Positions 50,135 to 59,680 of a stretch of DNA of 64,000 bases are shown piece after piece. Made by a program: the position numbers and the translations under genes. Where the stretch lies: NCBI GenBank assembly GCA_963556145.1, contig OY744464.1, forward strand, positions 6,857,508 to 6,921,507. The letters are read 5' to 3'. The number at the start of each line of letters is the position of its first letter. Position 1 is the stretch's first letter. The notes under the pieces are model-generated. The model was not told where the DNA came from. It saw nothing but the letters and a program-made list of their open reading frames with translations, and ran no database searches. This DNA comes from Hygrocybe punicea (taxonomy: Eukaryota > Basidiomycota > Agaricomycetes > Agaricales > Hygrophoraceae).

Positions 50135-53100
50135 TTAATACTGGTGTGATGTATTTTTATCCGAATGAATGGAATCGGGTTCGCTAGGGGAATCATGGTC
50201 TGAGCTTGAATCCATGGGATTATCTGAATCTTCTGGATCAATCGGGTCTAGAAGGAATGGGTGATTCCGAGAAATATATGGTAAGATTCTGAACGCAGCG
50301 TAACGTTCAGCATGTTCGGTTCCATCTAGTTCTTTCAATATGTAGTTCCCTTTGGGAGTTCTCTGAACAACTTCAAAGAGTCCAAGATAACGTGGTTCAG
50401 TCTTGAATTTTCCTACAGTAGACTCCAGTCTACTGTTCCGAATTAAAACTAATTCTCCTGATTCGTAATTGCGTTTCTGCAGGCGTTTATGAAATCTGCG
50501 TTCAAATTGCAATTTTGATCTGAAACGTGCTTGTTCCGATGTGGTAGCTGCTTTGTCTATGTCTTCTTGATGCCTTTCTAATTGCCTGATGCGGAGCATC
50601 AGCAATTCTGAGGTAGAGAGGCCTGAACGAAAGCCTTCAACCATAAAGGTTGCTTCTGAAAGATCAAATGGTAGGAGAGGGTGCATTCCATGTAGGAGGT
50701 AGTAGGGTGAATATCCTGTCACACTACTGACTGTGATTCGATCTGCGAACATAGCAGCTTCAACATGCTTATGCCAGTTTCGAATTCCTCCAAATTTGTC
50801 CTTGTCACAAGATTTGACAATAGCTTCTCTTAATGTGAAATGTCCACGTTCCACTACTCCATTGGCATGTTTGTTGTAAGGTGTGATGCGAACCTGAGGA
50901 ATCTTCATACGACGAAGTAGGATTTCAAATGCACCTTTGACTTCGCTTCCATTGTCTGTGACTACATGACCAATGGCTCCATAGCGACAATAGATCTGTT
51001 CCCAGAAGAACTTTGCTAGGTTCTGGGAATTGTTGGAACGAATGGTGCGAACTTCAGTTGTGCCTGAGAGATCATCATGGGCAGCAACAATGAAATTGAA
51101 TCCTCCTGATGGTGGCATAGACATCACATCAATGTAAACCTTTTGGAATAGAGTGGTGGGAGTAGAAATGGTAGGGGATATCTCCATCTTCTTTAAGGTA
51201 CGAATTTGACATTCATGACAGGATGAAACATGATGGCGAACATCTGACCTAAGGTGTGGCCAATAGAAACGAAGTCGTACTAAATCGAATACTGCATGTT
51301 CTCCTTTATGTCCTAGGTTCTCATGAGCCTGAGTTAGAATGGCTACTCTCTTCTTTGGGTTCATGATAACCAATAAAGGAGATCGTTTTCCATTTCTCTT
51401 GAACATGTCTCTTGCTTTAAGATAGAATTCCGAAACCTTCTTCAGAAATCTTTTACGAGCCTGCAAAGATTCTGTAGGAGGCATTTCTAGGGTGGAGAGG
51501 AAATGATATACATCCTGAAGTATTTTCTCCTGTTTTGATCTAGGAGCATTTGAGGATGGGAGTGTGCTAGTCTTGTATGGCAATTTTGTGGGAGTGGAGA
51601 AACAATATCTCTTGATTTGGTGAGGGTCTGGGACATGAATGAGCAGTGCAATGTCATCCAGCCAGGAATCATCATGTTCTATTATTTCTTCATCCTCTGC
51701 TAATTCTCTCCTGGAGAGGGCATCTGGTCCTTTAAATTGCTTTGCTGGGACATGAATTAATTTGAAATCAAAAAGAAGGATTCCCTGAATCCATCTGTTG
51801 ATTGCGGCATTGGGTTGGAGATCAGGTTCATTGAGCATGCCTCTGATGTATTTAGCATCAACTTCAACATGCAAATTCTTCACTTCAATAAGATGAATTC
51901 GCCAGTGACGTAATGCGCGATAGAGTCCATATAATTCCAATTTGGGCTGGGAATATCTAGACTCTCTTTCATTCATGGGTAGTGATCCATAACGAGCTGG
52001 GCGGCGTCTTCCATTGTCATCAATCTGTGAAAGAATAAATCCTGCAGCGATAGCACTGCTATCAACTGATAAAACGATGGGGTTGTCTGAATGATAGTCA
52101 ATGGGATTTAAAGCAGGAGCTGATGATACTCTTTGCTTCAGAGTATCAAAGGCTGCTTGTCTCCTTTCATCCCAAATGAACTCTGCTCCTTTGTGAACTA
52201 ATTCTGTGAGAGGTCTTGCAAGAAGGGAATAATCTTGAATCCAAACATGAACTGTGCCACAGAGTCCCCAAAATCCTCTGACATCTCTGGGAGTCTTGAG
52301 TGGTGGCCAGTTGAGAACTTTTGAAACTTTGTCATCTTCAGGAATGCGTCCTGCTGGGGTACACTTCTGTCCAACTATAATAGCTTCTGGTCTGCAAATC
52401 TGTGTCTTCTTGGCTGAAAAAGTAGCTCCAGCACGTTTGATTCTGTGCATTATGCGATGTACATCACAAGCATGTTCCCAGATGAATCTCCTGATTCCTG
52501 GGTTGTCTGTGAGCACTTCTGGTTTTCCTTCTGTGTCCAGGTAATTTGAAACTGGTCCTTTGATAGAACAATCATCAATAAAGATATTGGCTATCTCAGG
52601 CATTTCATCTTGAAGAACGAAAGTCATGCATCTCTGGAATTCAGCAGGTGAATTGGTGAATCCAGTGGGCAATGATGTAAGGCGAAGTAATCCAAGGGGT
52701 GACCAAAATGCAGTCATATCGCGTGAATCTGGATGGACTTTCCTAGCATCAAATCCCCACATTAAATCAAACACTGTGTAGCATTGCCTTCCAGCAAATG
52801 GCTCCACAAAGTCATCAATAATGGGTAAAAGTCCAGCATCTCTGATAGTGACTTTGTTCAGAGGCTGCAGGTCATGGACAATTCGAAGCTTTCCATCTTT
52901 CTTCAACACACAAAACCACCTGGATCTATATGAAGATTGACTGGCTTCATATACATTGGCTTCAACCTTGAGCTTGAGAACTTCAATGACTTTCTCTCTA
53001 ATTCCTGGGGGGATAGGGATGTTCCTATATACCCATGGGGTATGTGGGATTACTGGCATGATGTATGGGGAGAAATATGAATCCTTGAGTGTTCCTCTCT

Positions 53101-54361
53101 CTTTGTCTTCAAAAGCAATAGAGTCTTGATTGAGGAGCATCACATGAGCGAATAATTTCTCTTCTTCTGGCCATAGAAATCCTGAATGATTGATATTGAG
53201 AAACTCTAAACGTTCCAATGAGAGTTTCTGAGTAGGGATGAATGTTGGAGGGTGTGTTGGCAATTGAGGGAGATTGGCAAGGGGGTCATGGGGAAACTGC
53301 CTTGTGACTCTAGCAGTCTCTGGGAATGTTCCTTGCACTGGATGCACTTTCTGATCAACTCTCTTGTAAGCTGTCAGCACATTTGGATATCCTTCAACAT
53401 CATAGTCTTGAGAAGGGACAATGAGGATGTCATCCTCACTGTATGGTAAGGTCTCTTCTCTTCCTCCAATGGTATAATAATAATCTGCTTCTTCTTCATC
53501 ATCATCTTCTGAATCTGAAATTTCTAGAAGAAAGGGCATAGCATCTGCCTCTTCAGAATTTCCATTTTCAGAGTCTGATTTATCTTCTATATGGATCATG
53601 GTGTTCTTGACTGAACAATTAGGGATGGGATTATCTGATTCTTCTTGGTGATGCACAGTGGCATACAGGACAAAGAGTGGTTCTTCATTGACTGCAGTGG
53701 CTTGTACAGTACTAGAATCCTCTGGACTAGTAACGATACTCTTCAGGGTATTGTCCTGCAAGAAAAAATTCAAAAGAAAGTGTAAACAAAAAACAACAAT
53801 TCTGGAGATTATGGAGATTAGGGGTAAGAGTTCAACTATAATGAGAAAAAGACATAAGAGCAATTCTGTAAAGGAAAAGAAAAATCTGTACATCAACAGA
53901 AAGAGCAGCATATAAAATAAAAACATTGGTTCAATTATACAAAACAGACTTGTTACAATTGGATGCTGTCCTTTATTGAGGAGGCCTTTGACGGGGTCTG
54001 CTGAAATCTGGTATGTCAAAGTATCCTTCATCGAAGAGAGCATTGATTGTATCAGAGCGACGAAAGCGCATGTCCAGGACAGCATTAATTGCATCTGCAA
54101 GTAGAAATCTGCGATTGGAGCGAAATACCATGGAAGCATTTCGAAGAAATTCAATTTCTTCATGAGTGAGAAGGGGGTTGGATTCCAGAAAACGAATAGG
54201 CTTGTTGTGAGAAGTAGGATTGGATGGAGGAGGTAGTTTGTTTTCTCTGTCCAGAAAACGAAACAAATAGCATTGACGATAGAAGTAGAGACGAACTGGA
54301 TCATTGACAGGTCTCTGGTCAATGCGAAACTTCCAAGCTTGAGTAGCAAGTCTTGCTCCAA
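50135..54361 (-). CDS. Gy1 pol: reverse transcriptase, RNase H, integrase
   Basis: The frame is open from 54361, but residues before about 203 look like translated spacer (Phe/Leu-rich, overlapping the upstream ORF). Coding probably starts at TTTTTTCTTGCAG|GACAATACC (acceptor at 53756). Then: acidic linker; RT with YRSRWFCVLKKDGKLRIVHD, YTVFDLMWGFDARKV, LTSLPTGFTNSPAEFQRC and catalytic NIFIDDCSIKGP (about 593); RNase H with LSVDSSAIAAGFILSQ and GPDALSRRELA; integrase zinc finger H-x3-H...C-x2-C (about 1010-1045); catalytic Asp in YIDVMSMP and VVTDNGSEV and Glu in NGVVERGH; GPY-like tail; no chromodomain. All catalytic residues are present. FIDD replaces the usual Y[IL]DD. Confidence 0.92.
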   Translation of the reverse strand: MEQDLLLKLGSFALTRDLSMIQFVSTSIVNAICFVFWTEKTNYLLHPILLLTTSLFVFWNPTPFSLMKKLNFFEMLPWYFAPIADFYLQMQLMLSWTCAFVALIQSMLSSMKDTLTYQISADPVKGLLNKGQHPIVTSLFCIIEPMFLFYMLLFLLMYRFFFSFTELLLCLFLIIVELLPLISIISRIVVFCLHFLLNFFLQDNTLKSIVTSPEDSSTVQATAVNEEPLFVLYATVHHQEESDNPIPNCSVKNTMIHIEDKSDSENGNSEEADAMPFLLEISDSEDDDEEEADYYYTIGGREETLPYSEDDILIVPSQDYDVEGYPNVLTAYKRVDQKVHPVQGTFPETARVTRQFPHDPLANLPQLPTHPPTFIPTQKLSLERLEFLNINHSGFLWPEEEKLFAHVMLLNQDSIAFEDKERGTLKDSYFSPYIMPVIPHTPWVYRNIPIPPGIREKVIEVLKLKVEANVYEASQSSYRSRWFCVLKKDGKLRIVHDLQPLNKVTIRDAGLLPIIDDFVEPFAGRQCYTVFDLMWGFDARKVHPDSRDMTAFWSPLGLLRLTSLPTGFTNSPAEFQRCMTFVLQDEMPEIANIFIDDCSIKGPVSNYLDTEGKPEVLTDNPGIRRFIWEHACDVHRIMHRIKRAGATFSAKKTQICRPEAIIVGQKCTPAGRIPEDDKVSKVLNWPPLKTPRDVRGFWGLCGTVHVWIQDYSLLARPLTELVHKGAEFIWDERRQAAFDTLKQRVSSAPALNPIDYHSDNPIVLSVDSSAIAAGFILSQIDDNGRRRPARYGSLPMNERESRYSQPKLELYGLYRALRHWRIHLIEVKNLHVEVDAKYIRGMLNEPDLQPNAAINRWIQGILLFDFKLIHVPAKQFKGPDALSRRELAEDEEIIEHDDSWLDDIALLIHVPDPHQIKRYCFSTPTKLPYKTSTLPSSNAPRSKQEKILQDVYHFLSTLEMPPTESLQARKRFLKKVSEFYLKARDMFKRNGKRSPLLVIMNPKKRVAILTQAHENLGHKGEHAVFDLVRLRFYWPHLRSDVRHHVSSCHECQIRTLKKMEISPTISTPTTLFQKVYIDVMSMPPSGGFNFIVAAHDDLSGTTEVRTIRSNNSQNLAKFFWEQIYCRYGAIGHVVTDNGSEVKGAFEILLRRMKIPQVRITPYNKHANGVVERGHFTLREAIVKSCDKDKFGGIRNWHKHVEAAMFADRITVSSVTGYSPYYLLHGMHPLLPFDLSEATFMVEGFRSGLSTSELLMLRIRQLERHQEDIDKAATTSEQARFRSKLQFERRFHKRLQKRNYESGELVLIRNSRLESTVGKFKTEPRYLGLFEVVQRTPKGNYILKELDGTEHAERYAAFRILPYISRNHPFLLDPIDPEDSDNPMDSSSDHDSPSEPDSIHSDKNTSHQY
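53756..53975 (-). other. Intron-like spacer between Gy1 ORF2 and pol
   Basis: AT-rich, strongly T-rich on the minus strand, between the ORF2 stop (TAA, 53973-53975) and the start of recognisable pol. It ends with a near-ideal acceptor TTTTTTCTTGCAG. Candidate donors (GTAACAAGTC just after the ORF2 stop; GTATAATTG) are mediocre, so the splice pair is uncertain. It may instead be a simple intercistronic gap. Confidence 0.45.
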
Positions 54362-55856
54362 TACGACGAATTCCTTCTACAATGGCACCACGAATTGCAC
54401 TAAGAATTCCCAAATAAACATCCTGAGTAGTATGGAAGTCTGGCTCAGCTGCAAGGATCTGTGCTGCAGCTAAGTCACGAGGTTGTGGATGATCATGAGG
54501 TTGTGAATGATCATGAGATTGTGAATGGCCTTGATCTGAAGTAGTAATAGCGAATACTTGAATAGGGGTGGATGAAGATTGAAGGGGTACTTCAGCTTCC
54601 AATTGACAGAGAAGATTGGTCTCTGGGAAATTAGACCTAAGAGCAGGGATGGTTTCCAGAGAAATAGGGGATAACAATCTAGAATTATTCTCTTGAGGAA
54701 TATTGGTCTCCAAGGCATGTAAAGACTTTGCCTTGTCAAAAGGAATCTGTGTATCTTCATCAGACAATGAGGTGATCTCTGCTCCTTCTGGAGGGGGCCA
54801 GGGATCATCTGATTTGTGAATGGATGTTGATGGAATGAATGGCTTGGCCATTGGATTTAATGAACTAGCTTTGAGAATGTCCACATCAGTTGTAGATACA
54901 ACTGGGGGAGGTGGGTCACAATGAGAACTTGATCCTGGATTAGGGCTGATTGTTGGATGGTCCTTCACTTCATCCTCCAATTTAAACATATCCAATTCAT
55001 CTTCTGAGTCTGTCTCCAGGTCCATTGAACAATCTGAAGAGTCTGAAGAATCCGAATATTCTTCATCTGAAGATCCAAAAATGGATTCAGGACTGATCCA
55101 GGTCCTGCTGGGTGGGAGTCCTTGAATTCTATTGTCACTGTCTCCAGTCTCCTCTAAATTTGGACAAGGTAAGGGTGGCCTAAGAGTCTGAATTTTGGGA
55201 ATGAGGGGTGTGTCTGAGGAGACACTGTCTTCTTCAGCTGAGTTTTCCTGATCCATGTACAAGGAAGAGCTGTCATCATTGGGAGAGGAAGATGAGTGTA
55301 CAAGGTATTCCAGATAATTTACATTGGCTGGATCACTAGGATCAGCATTGGGGTGGACTTCATAAACAGTAGAAGGGGATTCTTCAAAGGGGTCACAGTC
55401 TGGACTAATAGGATTTAATACTGGAGAATACATGGGTGACACTATGGGTGAAGGGGTGGCATAGGGATTTCGAAAGAAAGATGGGGAAGGAGAAGGAGGG
55501 GGTGACTGAAATGAGGAGTGGAGGTCTTGAGGGAACCAAGGTCCGTTGAGGAGGGGTTTTGGGGGTGGTTCCTGTTCAGGATAGATGAGGCTAGGCGGCG
55601 TGGAGGGATTATCGCGTACTGCGGGAATGGGGTGACGTGTGATACGGATATTCGATGTCGCGAGGAAGCGCGAGGGGGCGGGTAGCTCCTGTGCCTCCAT
55701 ATCATTATTAACGAGAGCTGTAGATGGGTCACGATCCATACGTACCGATATCGCGTGTGATCGCGATTCGGCCGTGGTGTAATCGCGTAAGTCATTGTCG
55801 AAGTCGGGGAGGTCTATGTTGATGGACGGCACTATTTGTGCGACGAGGTTATGCAC
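53973..55856 (-). CDS. Gy1 ORF2: acidic, proline-rich 627-aa extension, in frame with gag
   Basis: The reported start is a GTG; the frame is open back to the gag TGA with no gap (16 sense codons between). N-terminal half is Pro/Ser/Asp-rich, with YSPVLNPISPDCDPFEESPS and DSSDSSDCSMDLETDSEDEL. The C-terminal ~150 residues look folded: YLGILSAIRGAIVEGIRRIG, DPVRLYFYRQCYLFRFLDRE, NASMVFRSNRRFLLADAINA. No recognised catalytic motif. It sits between protease and RT, where Gypsy elements usually have only a short linker. It may be reached by stop readthrough from gag or by reinitiation. Unknown function. Confidence 0.65.
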   Translation of the reverse strand: MHNLVAQIVPSINIDLPDFDNDLRDYTTAESRSHAISVRMDRDPSTALVNNDMEAQELPAPSRFLATSNIRITRHPIPAVRDNPSTPPSLIYPEQEPPPKPLLNGPWFPQDLHSSFQSPPPSPSPSFFRNPYATPSPIVSPMYSPVLNPISPDCDPFEESPSTVYEVHPNADPSDPANVNYLEYLVHSSSSPNDDSSSLYMDQENSAEEDSVSSDTPLIPKIQTLRPPLPCPNLEETGDSDNRIQGLPPSRTWISPESIFGSSDEEYSDSSDSSDCSMDLETDSEDELDMFKLEDEVKDHPTISPNPGSSSHCDPPPPVVSTTDVDILKASSLNPMAKPFIPSTSIHKSDDPWPPPEGAEITSLSDEDTQIPFDKAKSLHALETNIPQENNSRLLSPISLETIPALRSNFPETNLLCQLEAEVPLQSSSTPIQVFAITTSDQGHSQSHDHSQPHDHPQPRDLAAAQILAAEPDFHTTQDVYLGILSAIRGAIVEGIRRIGARLATQAWKFRIDQRPVNDPVRLYFYRQCYLFRFLDRENKLPPPSNPTSHNKPIRFLESNPLLTHEEIEFLRNASMVFRSNRRFLLADAINAVLDMRFRRSDTINALFDEGYFDIPDFSRPRQRPPQ

Positions 55857-55890
55857 AAGGGCAGCTTCGGGGGGTTGCTCGAGGTGGGTA

Positions 55891-55910
55891 CCGGCAAACG
55901 ATGCCGGTCA
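55891..55910 (-). promoter_or_regulatory. Leaky-type stop TGA-C followed by a 6-bp hairpin (candidate readthrough signal)
   Basis: The minus strand reads TGA (55910-55908) and directly after it CCGGCA-TCGTT-TGCCGG, a perfect 6-bp stem with a 5-nt loop. Gag and ORF2 are in the same frame on either side. TGA followed by C is the leakiest eukaryotic stop context. The alternative is a plain CGA-to-TGA mutation, as seen in neighbouring dead elements. Confidence 0.45.
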
Positions 55911-58900
55911 TTTGTGACTGGGGGGATTATTCGAGGGAGGGCTTAAAAATGGTCCTGTAGCAGATTGAATGGTGAATAAAGCGGCCAATGGGGCCTCAGC
56001 AATGGCGACGTTCGCCGCCGGGGCGAATCGTTCGTCATCCGAGTCTGATTGATTCATCTTGCGAGGGGGTGGTGAACATTCTCTGAGAGTATTGGTATAG
56101 CTACTCACGGCGTCTCCGTCCCACTCCCATCCTTCAATGGAATTGTCGCAGTTCCATTCGTTGTCCGCGTACTCACTCTGGTCGTCGCCATCGATACGGT
56201 CATTGATGGCTGGTGTTGATGCGCGAGATGAAAGAGTGCGCGAAGAGGGACAAGGGGGCGGTGATGACGGTGACGTGGCAGACGTGTGGACTGGGAAGAG
56301 CGGTGGAAATAATGGACGTGGATCAAACATAGACGATAAAGGTGATAAATGTAACGTAGATTCTGAAGTAGAGTCGTCCGATGTGGAATATGAAGGGGGT
56401 GGTGATACAGGATAAAATTGAAAAATGAGGTGCCCCATCCTTAACGAAGGAGGGGCACTGGACGAATCCATGGCGGCCAGCGTTGTATTTAAGAGGACCC
56501 CATGTTCGAATGGAGTCCCAAAGCGATCCCGCTTGGGGGGGAGTCGATATCCGAGAGGAGATGCAAAAAGGAAACGGGCTGATTGGGGTCGGTCTTCAAC
56601 TTGATCGCCGAGCGCCGCGATGATTGTCTGAGCCGCATTTGGGTTCCACTCAGTGTGGATCCAATCTACAGTGCGAGGAAGTGGGATTTCATTGATTAAA
56701 AATTGGGGGGGGTTCCTCTGCATGCCAGAGGGTTCTGTGGTAGTCTCCTCTGGACCTGCACTTTTATCTGCTTGTTGTCCATTGTTCTCCAAAACTAATT
56801 CCACTATATCCTTATAAGAATAATTTACCTTGGAATTTGATTCTGGTTCTGAGGACAATGGAGCTTCTTCATGAGCCTGTCCATCAGATATCCTAGGGGG
56901 TTTATCAATTTCTGGATCACTTCTGCAGGGTGTGTCCAAATCTATGATATCTCCATAAGAGTTGATTAAATCTGGAATATCTTCCAGGGACATATCAAAT
57001 TCCAGGTTATCCTCTTCTAGGTTTTGAGAATTTATTTCTTCACTGGAAAATAATTCTTCTGAATCCTGGGGTTCAGAAATGGGGAACCTCCTAAATCTGG
57101 GTGGTATGCAATCTGAACTGGTGCTAGGAGTAGCACTATTGCAGGAAGAATTATTTTCCGATGCAGTAATTGTGAAAATCTGGTCATGTCTCTGAGGTGC
57201 AGGATAATGGTCAGCTGTGACCATTATTTCAAACTTGGCTCCAGAGTCTGAGGCATCTTTAAAAACTAGATATGTTCCTTCAATTCTTTCATCAATAGTG
57301 ACAAAATTTCCCCTTTGCCAGGGTCTTCCAAGAAGTAAATCGAATGGTACAGACTCACCAATGAATAGATCTGCATAAGTAAGAACACCTCCACATGTCA
57401 ATGGGACATTTGGTACCAGACCTTTTAGGGTTCCTACTCCTCCATTAGCATCATTCATGGTAAGACTTTTTCCTAAATCAACTGGTCTGCGTATTCTTGC
57501 TTTCCAAATTTCTTTGTTAACAACATTGAGCTGGGATCCTGTGTCAATAATGGCAGTGATAGGATAATTATCACATTCCATTCTGAGCTTGATTAATATT
57601 CCATGTTGTCTTGGGGTATATGTGCTTGCAACTACAGAGACCTTGGGATTCTTTCTCTTCAGCATCTCTGTAAGCTGGTCTGATAAATCTCTGGATGAAG
57701 CTAGAACTTCCCTAACTTGGAGAGTAACTGGGGTATCAAGGATTTGGTTGATAACCTGAGTATCTCCCATGTTAGATGATAGTTCTGACTGCCTGAGTGG
57801 TAACTTGGGACGTGGAATTGACTTGTCAGGAGTTGCTTTAGAAGTGTGAGACTTGTTTGTAATGTCCTGCATTTCAATGTCTCCATTGGCAACTGGGGGT
57901 TGTACAGTCCTAGGTACTCTGATATCAAATGGGATGGGTTGCATTTGGCGAATTTCTTCAATGCGAGTAGGTGGATTTCCTTTAGAAATGTTGGCTGGTG
58001 TAGGAACATTTTCCTGATTGAGATTCTGCTTTGAAGCAGGTTTGGCAGTAGTGCCTGTAGATCTTGGTTTAAGGTTTTTTTTGTCCTTGTTCCTCTGTCT
58101 AGCAGGTGGGTAAACTCCATCAAATGCTTCTTTTCTGGCAGAGGTAATCTTGTGCTGGCCTCTGTCAGCAGCCATAATCTGAACATCTTCTATACCATTG
58201 TGTCCAACATGAGTGGCAGGTGTATAGAATGCATCCATATCTTCTTCAGCATCTGACTGATAGTAGTCAGAGAATGGGTCTTGAAGAGCATAGAAGTTGG
58301 TCTGTAATGCTTCTGAAGCGTTCCGTTCTAGAGCATGAATTATTGTTTCACCCATGCGGCGGTGTATGTTGGATCCATCACTCTTGACTAGTTTCCCAAG
58401 GGGATCTCTAATGAGAGTTCCTGACTGAATAAGTTCATTTATCTTGGGGCATATCTGGAGTCCATGTCCTTTTATACCACAACCGAAACAGGTGATGGGT
58501 TCACGAGCTCCAATATCTGCAGTAAATGGTGCTTTGCTAGGTATTTGATTCTGAAGGATTCCAGGAGGCTTTGGAAGGGTTCTTGGTTGGTGTAGGAGGG
58601 GTGCTTTGACACAATGGGCAACATCTGGGTCTAGCTTAATTGCCTTATAATAAGCTAGTCCATAACGCTGATCATCCAGTGATAGGTTTCCCATTTGTTT
58701 GATTAGGGCTTCAACCTCATCTTGTACAGATTTGGTCTTCTTCTCTGGTCCTTTCTTGAAGGTATCCTTCCTATCAACATTCTTCTTGGTAGCTTTCTTG
58801 GGGTTTTCATCTTCAGAATCCTCTTTATACCTGTGACTCTTCTTCTTCTTTTCCAACTTCTTCTTCTTGTATTTTCCATTATAATCAGAATCACTTTCAT

Positions 58901-59582
58901 CATCTGATGATTCATCACTGGAAGAATCTGAATCATCATCCCTGTCTCTATCAGGGATTTCCTCATCAGAATCTGCCAGATTGATGTCAAAGCGATTACG
59001 TTCAAATAGGATTTCTGCGATCTTGATAACTTTGTCCATAGGAAATGGCTTGGTTACATCTAGGGGAGTTGAGCCAGAGCTAAGTCTGAGCTCAATGCGA
59101 TGACGTAAATGCTTATTGATTTCAGACCAAAAGTATGCAGCTTTTTCATCTGTGGAAATCTTCTTCTTGGCTTCAAGCCATCCTGCAATGGTAACAAATT
59201 TACGTTCATAGCGTTTCCATCTAGTAAGTGTCTTGATCTCTTTTTGTTTCCAAAGGCGTGTCAGAGTTGAGAGATCTCTGAGGATGTAACGTGTTTCTTT
59301 ATAAGCAGCATCATAGTACTTCAAGAAGTCTGCTTCTAATTTGGTCCAGTCAGATTTCATGAAGCTATCCAGAGCTTCAATCAATTTGACTACCTTGCGA
59401 GAGCAATAGTCCACAATGCGATCACATTTCTCAGCATCTGTAAGACCATATGCTTTGCTGACTTGGTTGTAGTGCCTGAGGAAGCGTTTGATGTCTTCAT
59501 GGCTTCCTGTGAACTTGGATGGTGCTCCCTTCTGGCCTAGAAGGGGCATCATATCTGGGGTAAGAGTGGATGTAATAGTCAT
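55908..59582 (-). CDS. Gy1 gag-protease (1224 aa)
   Basis: ATG at 59582, 76 bp after the primer site. Capsid-like region about 1-190 (SKFTGSHEDIKRFLRHYNQV, WKQKEIKTLTRWKRYERKFV), then Asp/Ser-rich and Lys-rich tracts (about 210-290), a CCHC zinc knuckle CFGCGIKGHGLQIC (about 363), a linker, and an aspartic protease with AIIDTGSQLNVV (about 677) and FDLLLGRPWQRGN (about 740). A Ser/Pro/Asp-rich tail of more than 450 residues follows. Protease inside the gag frame and pol in another frame is an accepted Gypsy layout. It ends at TGA 55908-55910. Frame intact. Confidence 0.92.
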   Translation of the reverse strand: MTITSTLTPDMMPLLGQKGAPSKFTGSHEDIKRFLRHYNQVSKAYGLTDAEKCDRIVDYCSRKVVKLIEALDSFMKSDWTKLEADFLKYYDAAYKETRYILRDLSTLTRLWKQKEIKTLTRWKRYERKFVTIAGWLEAKKKISTDEKAAYFWSEINKHLRHRIELRLSSGSTPLDVTKPFPMDKVIKIAEILFERNRFDINLADSDEEIPDRDRDDDSDSSSDESSDDESDSDYNGKYKKKKLEKKKKSHRYKEDSEDENPKKATKKNVDRKDTFKKGPEKKTKSVQDEVEALIKQMGNLSLDDQRYGLAYYKAIKLDPDVAHCVKAPLLHQPRTLPKPPGILQNQIPSKAPFTADIGAREPITCFGCGIKGHGLQICPKINELIQSGTLIRDPLGKLVKSDGSNIHRRMGETIIHALERNASEALQTNFYALQDPFSDYYQSDAEEDMDAFYTPATHVGHNGIEDVQIMAADRGQHKITSARKEAFDGVYPPARQRNKDKKNLKPRSTGTTAKPASKQNLNQENVPTPANISKGNPPTRIEEIRQMQPIPFDIRVPRTVQPPVANGDIEMQDITNKSHTSKATPDKSIPRPKLPLRQSELSSNMGDTQVINQILDTPVTLQVREVLASSRDLSDQLTEMLKRKNPKVSVVASTYTPRQHGILIKLRMECDNYPITAIIDTGSQLNVVNKEIWKARIRRPVDLGKSLTMNDANGGVGTLKGLVPNVPLTCGGVLTYADLFIGESVPFDLLLGRPWQRGNFVTIDERIEGTYLVFKDASDSGAKFEIMVTADHYPAPQRHDQIFTITASENNSSCNSATPSTSSDCIPPRFRRFPISEPQDSEELFSSEEINSQNLEEDNLEFDMSLEDIPDLINSYGDIIDLDTPCRSDPEIDKPPRISDGQAHEEAPLSSEPESNSKVNYSYKDIVELVLENNGQQADKSAGPEETTTEPSGMQRNPPQFLINEIPLPRTVDWIHTEWNPNAAQTIIAALGDQVEDRPQSARFLFASPLGYRLPPKRDRFGTPFEHGVLLNTTLAAMDSSSAPPSLRMGHLIFQFYPVSPPPSYSTSDDSTSESTLHLSPLSSMFDPRPLFPPLFPVHTSATSPSSPPPCPSSRTLSSRASTPAINDRIDGDDQSEYADNEWNCDNSIEGWEWDGDAVSSYTNTLRECSPPPRKMNQSDSDDERFAPAANVAIAEAPLAALFTIQSATGPFLSPPSNNPPSHK

Positions 59583-59657
59583 TGGGAAGGACTATTAAAT
59601 GTAGAGTTGATAATGGATATGAGTAGGAATATGAAAGAGTTGTTGATGAACCTTGTT

Positions 59658-59675
59658 CCTCGCGGTGGGCTCCAA
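59658..59675 (-). other. tRNA primer-binding site of Gy1
   Basis: The minus strand reads TGGAGCCCACCGCGAGGA, 5 bp after the LTR end (spacer GAAAT). It is identical to the primer site of the E1 elements. Confidence 0.8.
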
Positions 59676-59680
59676 TTTCT

